The translations under genes were made by a program, and so were the position numbers. Of a stretch of DNA of 9,801 nucleotides, positions 5,509 to 9,801 are shown piece by piece. Origin of the DNA: Acidimicrobiia bacterium (GTDB taxonomy: Bacteria > Actinomycetota > Acidimicrobiia > IMCC26256 > JACDBD01); the NCBI GenBank assembly GCA_031177445.1, contig JAPSGP010000077.1, positions 1 through 9,801 on the forward strand, written 5' to 3'. A model generated the notes under the pieces. It had not been told where the DNA came from, made no database searches, and saw only the letters and a list, made by a program, of their open reading frames with translations. Within the stretch, counting starts at the first letter, position 1; every line of letters begins with the position of its first letter.

Positions 5509-6405
5509 GTGGCGCTGCGCGAGTACATCGCCGGCGAGATCGCACAGGAGTACGCCGACGGGCGGCTGACGCGCCGCGAGGCGCTGCACCGCCTGGCCAT
5601 GGTCGGGCTCACGCTGACCGGCGCCGCGGCCCTGCTCGCCGCCTGTGGTGGCGACGACGACGGCCCCCAGAGCGCGCCGACGACGAGGCCGGCGGCGACC
5701 GGTGTCAAGCCCGCGGGCGGCGCCGCCACGACCGCGGAGACCATTCGGTTCGACGGTCCCAACGGCGAGCTCCAGGCGGCGTGGGCGGCGCCGGCGCGGG
5801 CCAAGGGCGCGGTGCTCGTCGTGCACGAGATCCGCGGTCTCAACCCGCACTTCTACGACGTCGCGGGCCGGCTCGCGCGCGACGGGTATGGCGCGCTCGT
5901 GGTCGACCTGCTCTCCGCACAGGGAGGAACCGAGGCCGTCACCGATGCGGGCGGTACAGCAGCCGCGCTCGCCAACGCTTCCGACGAGCGGTTGCTCGGC
6001 GACCTGGGTGCAGGCATCGACGAGCTCGAGCGCAGGCTGCCGGGCGCCAAGGTCGGCGTGATCGGGTTCTGTTTCGGCGGCGGCATGGTGTGGCGGCTGC
6101 TCGCCGCGGGCGAGGACCGGCTGGTGGCGGCGATCCCGTTCTACGGCCCTGCGCCCGCCGCCGCCGACTACGGCGGGGCGCGCGCCGCGGTGCTCGCCAT
6201 CTACGGGGAGAACGACGAACGCGTCAACGCCAGCCGCGACAACGCCGTCGCCGGGCTGGAGGCTGCCGGCCTCAGGCACGAGGTCAAGACGTTTCCCGGG
6301 GCCACCCACGCCTTCTTCAACGACACCGGGCCGAACTACAACGAGTCGGCTGCCAAGGAGGCGTACGCCGACGTGCTCGACTGGCTCGACCGCTACGTGG
6401 CCTGA
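5509..6405 (+). CDS. Dienelactone hydrolase family protein, exported lipoprotein
   Basis: A 298-residue protein with an N-terminal export signal and an alpha/beta hydrolase domain of the dienelactone hydrolase (DLH) family. Seen: TRREALHRLAM (21-31), which resembles a twin-arginine motif; a hydrophobic stretch (31-45); and the lipobox LAAC with Cys46, followed by an acidic then Thr/Ala/Pro-rich linker. It is therefore probably a Tat-exported lipoprotein anchored outside the cytoplasmic membrane. The catalytic set is E107 in VVHEIRG, nucleophile C188 in GFCFGGG, D236 in YGENDERV and H267 in ATHAFFND, all matching DLH, which hydrolyses lactone or ester bonds. Classical DLH acts in the cytoplasm on chlorocatechol products, so an external form probably has another substrate. 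The GTG start is supported by the upstream -10-like box and a sensible N-terminus. The DedA gene follows after 12 bp. Confidence 0.92.
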   Translation: MALREYIAGEIAQEYADGRLTRREALHRLAMVGLTLTGAAALLAACGGDDDGPQSAPTTRPAATGVKPAGGAATTAETIRFDGPNGELQAAWAAPARAKGAVLVVHEIRGLNPHFYDVAGRLARDGYGALVVDLLSAQGGTEAVTDAGGTAAALANASDERLLGDLGAGIDELERRLPGAKVGVIGFCFGGGMVWRLLAAGEDRLVAAIPFYGPAPAAADYGGARAAVLAIYGENDERVNASRDNAVAGLEAAGLRHEVKTFPGATHAFFNDTGPNYNESAAKEAYADVLDWLDRYVA

Positions 6406-6417
6406 CCCGCGCCCCTC

Positions 6418-7053
6418 ATGGCGGAGCGGATCCTCGACGCGGTCGCCGGTCTCGGCGGTCCGCTGCTCTACCTGATCACCGGGCTGCTCGCCTTCTGTGA
6501 GACGGCCGCCTTCCTCGACTTCGTGGTCCCAGGCGAGGTCGGCATGGTCATCGCCGGCGCCGCCGGGGAACGCTCGGGCGCCTCGCTCGTCGGACTGATC
6601 CTGGCAGGAGCGGCCGGCGCCACCCTCGGCGACTCGGTCAGCTACACGCTGGGCCGCAAGTTCGGGCTCCGGTTGATCGAGCGCTGGGACTTCACCCGCC
6701 GGCATCTGCTGCCGAAAGCGGAGCGCGCGCAGGTGTACTTCGCGCGCCGAGGCGGCGTGGCCGTGTTCTTCGGACGCTTCATCGGCGCGCTGCGCGCGGT
6801 GGTCCCGCTGGTCGCGGGCACGGCGCGCATGCCGTTCCGCCGGTTCCTCCCCTGGAACATCGCCGCGTCGGTGTGCTGGGCGGGCATCGTCGTGTCGCTC
6901 GGCTACTTCGCGGGCGAGTCGATCGCCGACCTGATCGACCGGCTCGGCCTGTGGATCTCGGTCGTCGTGGTGGCGCTCGTCGCCGCTTGGTTCGGCTTGA
7001 GGAGATGGCGACGCGCGCGTGCTAACGAGCCGGCATCTGCGGACCGGCCGTGA
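6418..7053 (+). CDS. DedA family integral membrane protein
   Basis: A 211-residue membrane protein of the DedA/SNARE-associated (VTT) family; known members help maintain membrane potential and act as lipid transporters or flippases, including for undecaprenyl phosphate. Seen: an N-terminal hydrophobic re-entrant region with FCETAAFLDFVVPGE (26-40), whose Glu and PGE are family hallmarks. A GAAGATLGDSVSYTLGRKFG segment (64-83) and the conserved GRFIGALRAVVPLVAGTARM (119-138) with its essential-type Arg residues follow. Two C-terminal membrane spans (about 147-167 and 176-194) end in an Arg-rich cytoplasmic tail. It lies 12 bp after the dienelactone hydrolase gene, so co-transcription is likely, although no functional link is evident. 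Its last 32 bp overlap the end of the convergent SDR gene. No ribosome-binding site is seen. Confidence 0.92.
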   Translation: MAERILDAVAGLGGPLLYLITGLLAFCETAAFLDFVVPGEVGMVIAGAAGERSGASLVGLILAGAAGATLGDSVSYTLGRKFGLRLIERWDFTRRHLLPKAERAQVYFARRGGVAVFFGRFIGALRAVVPLVAGTARMPFRRFLPWNIAASVCWAGIVVSLGYFAGESIADLIDRLGLWISVVVVALVAAWFGLRRWRRARANEPASADRP

Positions 7054-7786
7054 GCCCGCCGTCGACGAGGAACTCGGCGCCGGTGCAGTACGACGACTCG
7101 TCCGAGGCGAGGAACACCATGAGAGCGGCAACCTCCTCCGGCTGACCCACCCTCGGGATCGGCTGGCCGCCGTAGACGGCGTCGGTGTCGATGTCACCGA
7201 ACGCGGGATGGCGGACCATCTCGGTGTCGATGCCGCCCGGGTGCACGGAGTTCACTCGGATGTTGAAGGGGCCGACCTCCATCGCTGCGCACTTCGTCAT
7301 CCCTCGCACCGCGAACTTGCTCGCGGTGTACGCCGACATGCCGGGCATGCCGATGAAACCCGACGTCGACGAGGTGTTCACGATGGACCCGCCGCCGGCG
7401 GCCTTGATCGCGGGAATGGCTGCCTTCATGCCGAGCCAGCACCCGACCTGATTGACGTTGATCACCGCGAGGTAGTCGTCGAGCGACATCGCGTCGACGA
7501 GGCCGACGCGCACGATGCCGGCGTTGTTGATGAGCACGTCGAGGCGGCCGAACGTCGACACCGCGTCGTCGACGGCGGCTCGCCACTGCTCGATGTCGGT
7601 GACGTCGAGATGGTGATAGCGAGCGGCGTCGCCGATGTCGGCGGCGATCTTCTCGCCCAGGTCGTCGAGGACGTCGCCGAGCACGACCTTGGCGCCTTCC
7701 TCCGCGAACCGGCGGGCCTCCGCTTCACCCTGGCCGCGCGCAGCGCCGCTGATCAGCGCGACCTTGCCGTCGAGCCGCCCACTCAT
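7022..7786 (-). CDS. Short-chain dehydrogenase/reductase, hydroxysteroid dehydrogenase-like
   Basis: A complete 254-residue classical SDR. Seen: the cofactor motif SGAARGQG (13-20, GxxxGxG), Asp38 at the end of the second strand (VVLGD), which usually indicates preference for NAD over NADP, the DVT loop (61-63), NNAG (87-90), structural Asn112, catalytic Ser140, Tyr153 and Lys157 (YTASK), and VHPGGIDTEM (181-190). The overall pattern resembles 3-alpha/20-beta-hydroxysteroid dehydrogenases and related enzymes that oxidise secondary alcohols, but SDR substrates cannot be read from sequence. The start ATG (7784-7786) overlaps the stop of the upstream SDR gene by 4 bp, so the pair is translationally coupled. 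Its 3' end runs 32 bp into the convergent DedA gene, so there is no room for a separate terminator between them. Confidence 0.93.
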   Translation of the reverse strand: MSGRLDGKVALISGAARGQGEAEARRFAEEGAKVVLGDVLDDLGEKIAADIGDAARYHHLDVTDIEQWRAAVDDAVSTFGRLDVLINNAGIVRVGLVDAMSLDDYLAVINVNQVGCWLGMKAAIPAIKAAGGGSIVNTSSTSGFIGMPGMSAYTASKFAVRGMTKCAAMEVGPFNIRVNSVHPGGIDTEMVRHPAFGDIDTDAVYGGQPIPRVGQPEEVAALMVFLASDESSYCTGAEFLVDGGLTAGPQMPAR

Positions 7787-8559
7787 CGGATGTACTCGCC
7801 CGCGTTCACCAGCAGTGCCTGACCGGTGATCATGCGGGCGCGGTCGCTGGCGAAGAACACCACCGCGTCGGCGACGTCCCCGTCGCTGGGGATCTCACCC
7901 AGCGGCATGTTGGCGGTGATGCCGGCGATGATCGTCTCGGGCTCGACGCCCTGTGCCTGCGCGGTGCTGTTCACGTAACCCTCGACCGGCGGGCCCCACA
8001 TCCAGGTCGGGATGACGGTGTTCACGCGGATGCGGTACTCGCCGAGCTCGCGGGCGAGATGGGCCACGGCGCCCTGGAGCGCGGCCTTCGACGCCGCGTA
8101 TGCGGCCTGCGGGACCTGGCACCAGTACATCGCCTGGCTGCCGATGAAGACGATCGACCCGCCGCGCTGCTTGAGCGGCGGGATCGCTGCTTGCGTCATG
8201 CGCATGGTGCCGAACACGTTGATCTCCATCGCACGGTGCCAGTCGTCCCAGTTGGCGTGCTCGACGCCGCCGAAGATCGTGTCGAGCGCGGCGCAGTTGA
8301 CGAGCGCGTCGACGCGGCCGAAGCGTTCCTGGGCAAGCGCGACGAGCGCGTCACACTGCTCGCCGTCGGCGATGTCGGTGGCGCGCCACGCCACCCGTGC
8401 TCCGGTGGCGTCGACCTCGGCGGCGGCCTTCTCGAGGTTGGCCTCGGTGCGGGCACCGAGCACGACGTTGGCACCGTCGCGGGCGGCTGCCCACGCGATC
8501 TCCCGCCCGAGCCCGGGGCCGACCCCAGAAACGATCACCGTCCGGTCCTCGAGTAGCAC
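7783..8559 (-). CDS. Short-chain dehydrogenase/reductase (SDR)
   Basis: A complete 258-residue classical SDR, the first gene of a two-SDR operon. Seen: SGVGPGLG (11-18, GxxxGxG), Arg37 after the second strand (LGAR), which tends to go with NADP(H), the TDIAD loop (61-65), INVFG with Asn114, Ser141 (FIGSQ), Tyr154 and Lys158 (YAASK), and the C-terminal GQALLVNAG (246-254). The usual NNAG is NCAA here (88-91). The start is GTG 8559, chosen because the protein begins naturally just before the first strand and because GGGGG lies 6 nt upstream. The frame stays open far upstream, but that part is antisense to the alpha/beta hydrolase. Having two SDRs with apparently different cofactor preference side by side could allow successive or opposing redox steps on one substrate (inference). 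Confidence 0.92.
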   Translation of the reverse strand: MLLEDRTVIVSGVGPGLGREIAWAAARDGANVVLGARTEANLEKAAAEVDATGARVAWRATDIADGEQCDALVALAQERFGRVDALVNCAALDTIFGGVEHANWDDWHRAMEINVFGTMRMTQAAIPPLKQRGGSIVFIGSQAMYWCQVPQAAYAASKAALQGAVAHLARELGEYRIRVNTVIPTWMWGPPVEGYVNSTAQAQGVEPETIIAGITANMPLGEIPSDGDVADAVVFFASDRARMITGQALLVNAGEYIR

Positions 8560-8588
8560 GCTGAACCCCCGTTTCGTCGGTGCGACGG

Positions 8589-8594
8589 ATGCTA
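8589..8594 (-). promoter_or_regulatory. Candidate -10 box (TAGCAT) for the SDR operon
   Basis: Read on the minus strand, TAGCAT fits TANNNT and lies 29 nt before the GTG at 8559. A start about 7 nt after it would leave a leader of roughly 20 nt that includes the GGGGG ribosome-binding tract. It is the only good candidate in the 87-bp gap between the divergent SDR and hydrolase genes on this strand. No -35 box is clear. Confidence 0.4.
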
Positions 8595-8632
8595 GAGCGG
8601 TGAGCCGAGCGGCACGGTCGGGCGGTCGTCGG

Positions 8633-8638
8633 TAACGT
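8633..8638 (+). promoter_or_regulatory. Candidate -10 box (TAACGT) for the alpha/beta hydrolase
   Basis: TAACGT ends 8 nt before GTG 8647 and matches the TANNGT boxes before the starts at 662, 4745 and 5509. No ribosome-binding site is seen, which fits a leaderless message. It is back to back with the minus-strand box at 8589-8594. Confidence 0.42.
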
Positions 8639-8646
8639 CCCAGTTC

Positions 8647-9573
8647 GTGCCCGCGGCTCCCGGTGTGCCCGACATGGTCCCGCCGCGCGTCGAGGGGAGC
8701 GTGCCGCTGCCCGACGGTCGTCGGTTGGGCTTTGCCGAGTACGGCGATCCACGTGGGCGGCTGGCGCTGTGGTTCCACGGCCTGCCCGGCGGGCGCCGGC
8801 AGATCCCGCCCGACGCCCGGGTCGCCGCGCGTGCACACGGGTTGCGACTGGTGTGCCTGGAGCGGCCCGGGATCGGGGAGTCGACCGATCACGCCTACGC
8901 CGCGATCAGCGACTGGCCAGCCGATGTCGCAGTTGTGGCAGATCACCTCGGGCACGAGCGCTTCGTCGTCGCCGGACTCTCCGGCGGCGGGCCCTACGCG
9001 TTGGCGTGCGGAGCCGTGCTCCCCGAACGGGTGGTGGCGATCGGCGTCCTCGGCGGCCTGGTGCCGACCGCGGGCGAGGACGCGGCGGCGCAGGGAATCG
9101 TGGCCCTCGCCAACCGCTTCAACGGCGCGCTCACTGCCGTGCGCCGACCGTTCGGCCGGGCGCTGTGGGCATTGATGAAGCTCACCAACCATTTCGCGCA
9201 CGAGCTCTACCGAGCGTTCGCGCGCTCCATGCCCGAGGGCGATCGCAAGGTGTTCGCCGATCCCGCCATCGAGGCCATGTTCCTCGAGGACCTCATCCTC
9301 GGGGGCGCGCGCCAGTTCCAGGCGATGCCCAACGACATCGTCCTGGTCGGCCGACCCTGGGGGTTCCGGATCGAGGACGTGCGCGCGCCAGTGCACTGGT
9401 GGCACGGCGATGCCGATCCGTTCGTCGGGCTCGACCAGGCGCGGGCGACCGCGGCTCGGTTGTCGAACGTCGAGTTCTCGGTCCGTCCCGGTGAGAGCCA
9501 TCTCGGAGGGTTCGCCGCCGCCGACAAGATGCTCGAGGTGCTCGCCACCGAGTGGGACCGGCTCGACGAGTAG
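8647..9573 (+). CDS. Alpha/beta hydrolase
   Basis: A 308-residue alpha/beta-fold hydrolase, probably cytoplasmic as no signal peptide is seen. Seen: the oxyanion-hole motif HGLPGG (44-49), ERPGIGES (72-79), the nucleophile elbow GLSGGGP (110-116) with Ser112, the acid in HGDADPFV (253-260, most likely D257), and the catalytic His in GESHLGG (282-288, H285). The segment about 140-235 between the elbow and the acid forms a helical cap domain that would set substrate choice. The family includes esterases, lactonases, epoxide hydrolases and C-C bond hydrolases; a Ser nucleophile argues against epoxide hydrolase or dehalogenase activity. The GTG start is supported by the -10-like box; ATG 8674 is an alternative nine residues in. 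It is transcribed away from the SDR pair and may act in the same pathway (inference). Confidence 0.9.
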   Translation: MPAAPGVPDMVPPRVEGSVPLPDGRRLGFAEYGDPRGRLALWFHGLPGGRRQIPPDARVAARAHGLRLVCLERPGIGESTDHAYAAISDWPADVAVVADHLGHERFVVAGLSGGGPYALACGAVLPERVVAIGVLGGLVPTAGEDAAAQGIVALANRFNGALTAVRRPFGRALWALMKLTNHFAHELYRAFARSMPEGDRKVFADPAIEAMFLEDLILGGARQFQAMPNDIVLVGRPWGFRIEDVRAPVHWWHGDADPFVGLDQARATAARLSNVEFSVRPGESHLGGFAAADKMLEVLATEWDRLDE

Positions 9574-9586
9574 AACCACCCTCTGG

Positions 9587-9633
9587 TTTTGGCGTCGCAG
9601 GACCCGGATTATTGGGGTTCTGCGACGCCAAAA
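9587..9633. terminator. Long hairpin between convergent genes, probable two-way terminator
   Basis: TTTTGGCGTCGCAG (9587-9600) and its exact reverse complement (9620-9633) form a 14-bp stem. In plus-strand RNA a G-U pair and four more pairs (ACCC with GGGT) extend it to 19 bp with a 9-nt loop (9606-9614). It sits 13 bp after the hydrolase stop and 9 bp from the end of the convergent amidohydrolase gene, where a terminator is expected. There is no U-run after the stem, so it is not a standard intrinsic terminator; U-less hairpins are often proposed as terminators in actinomycetes. In minus-strand RNA the G-U pair becomes an A-C mismatch. A dispersed repeat element is the alternative. Confidence 0.6.
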
Positions 9634-9642
9634 GGAGCTGGG

Positions 9643-9801
9643 CTACGCCGCGAGCGCGGCGACGTCGATGCGGTCGAGGTCGGCGACGTTGCCGGAGAGG
9701 ATCGCCCGGCGCTGCTCGTCGGTGAGGTCGCGTGCGTGCTCGGCCAGCAGGTCCTGGGACCAGGGCCAGGTCGAGTCGCTGTGCGGGAAGTCGTTGGCCC
9801 A
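9643..9801 (-). CDS. Amidohydrolase family 2 (TIM-barrel metal-dependent hydrolase), C-terminal part
   Basis: Only the last 52 residues are in the window; the frame is open to base 9801 and the start lies beyond it. The peptide begins WANDFPHSDSTWPWS, matching the late strand of amidohydrolase-2 proteins (usual form WGSDYPHxxxTxP) in which the Asp is a catalytic or metal-site residue. It then ends with an AEHARDLTDEQRRAIL helix and SGNVADLDRID, corresponding to the family's C-terminal NAxxLyxl segment. These enzymes hydrolyse or decarboxylate carboxylic and cyclic substrates and are common in degradation gene sets of high-GC actinomycetes. The stop is TAG (9643-9645 on the plus strand as CTA). 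It converges on the alpha/beta hydrolase gene, with the hairpin between them. The family call is good; the substrate is unknown. Confidence 0.85.
   Translation of the reverse strand, partial: WANDFPHSDSTWPWSQDLLAEHARDLTDEQRRAILSGNVADLDRIDVAALAA

Noticed and set aside
5272..7197. 641-codon minus-strand open frame opposite the dienelactone hydrolase and DedA genes
   Set aside because: Low-complexity composition without domains; the plus strand carries two convincing proteins with complete motifs.
8560..9579. N-terminal extension of the SDR gene up to 9579 (340 extra codons)
   Set aside because: Antisense to the alpha/beta hydrolase, no recognisable domain, and the SDR begins naturally at GTG 8559 behind a GGGGG tract.
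9646..9661. Short GC palindrome CGCCGCG-AG-CGCGGCG near the amidohydrolase stop
   Set aside because: It codes for an Ala-rich tail and is short; likely composition. The strong hairpin next to it at 9587-9633 explains termination better.
1..9801. CRISPR arrays, tRNA/rRNA genes, IS elements, att sites, defence or biosynthetic clusters
   Set aside because: No direct-repeat arrays, cloverleaf-like sequences, transposase or integrase motifs were found; coding is continuous with ordinary metabolic families.

Overview
The window is high-GC, gene-dense bacterial DNA with GTG starts, 4-bp start/stop overlaps and very short intergenic gaps. The gene set (a LigD-type repair polymerase, several short-chain dehydrogenases, acyl-CoA ligase, crotonase, a Tat lipoprotein hydrolase, an amidohydrolase) together with apparently leaderless starts preceded by TANNNT boxes suggests an actinomycete-type genome, perhaps class Acidimicrobiia. 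That placement is an inference. No tRNA, rRNA, CRISPR array, insertion sequence or phage gene was seen, and no complete gene looks broken.

Layout: (1) 2-601 +, 3' part of a short-chain dehydrogenase (SDR) cut by the window edge. (2) 662-856 +, a 64-residue helix-turn-helix protein. (3) 877-1914 -, a stand-alone LigD-type DNA repair polymerase/primase domain. (4) 1917-5467 +, a tight run: GNAT acetyltransferase, acyl-CoA ligase, citrate synthase-like 'citryl-CoA lyase' and crotonase. The first three are joined by 4-bp overlaps; the crotonase follows after 10 bp and may also have its own promoter. (5) 5509-7053 +, a Tat/lipoprotein dienelactone hydrolase and a DedA membrane protein. (6) 7022-8559 -, two SDRs joined by a 4-bp overlap; the last one overlaps the DedA gene tail-to-tail by 32 bp. 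(7) 8647-9573 +, an alpha/beta hydrolase divergent from the SDR pair. (8) 9587-9633, a long perfect-arm hairpin between convergent genes. (9) 9643-9801 -, C-terminus of an amidohydrolase family 2 protein.

How the genes may work together: the ligase could activate a carboxylic acid to its CoA thioester, the crotonase could hydrate or isomerise an enoyl-CoA, and the citrate synthase-fold protein could make or break a C-C bond in a CoA thioester. The surrounding SDRs and hydrolases supply the oxidations and hydrolyses typical of catabolism of aromatic, alicyclic or steroid-like acids. The substrate cannot be read from the sequence. The LigD-type polymerase and small HTH protein look unrelated to this metabolism.

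The points most worth a second look are the citrate synthase-like protein that lacks the usual catalytic Asp inside a ligase/crotonase operon, a recurrent TANNGT box 6-8 nt before four start codons, the 47-nt hairpin near the right edge, and the repair polymerase and GNAT genes whose divergent start codons are only 2 bp apart.
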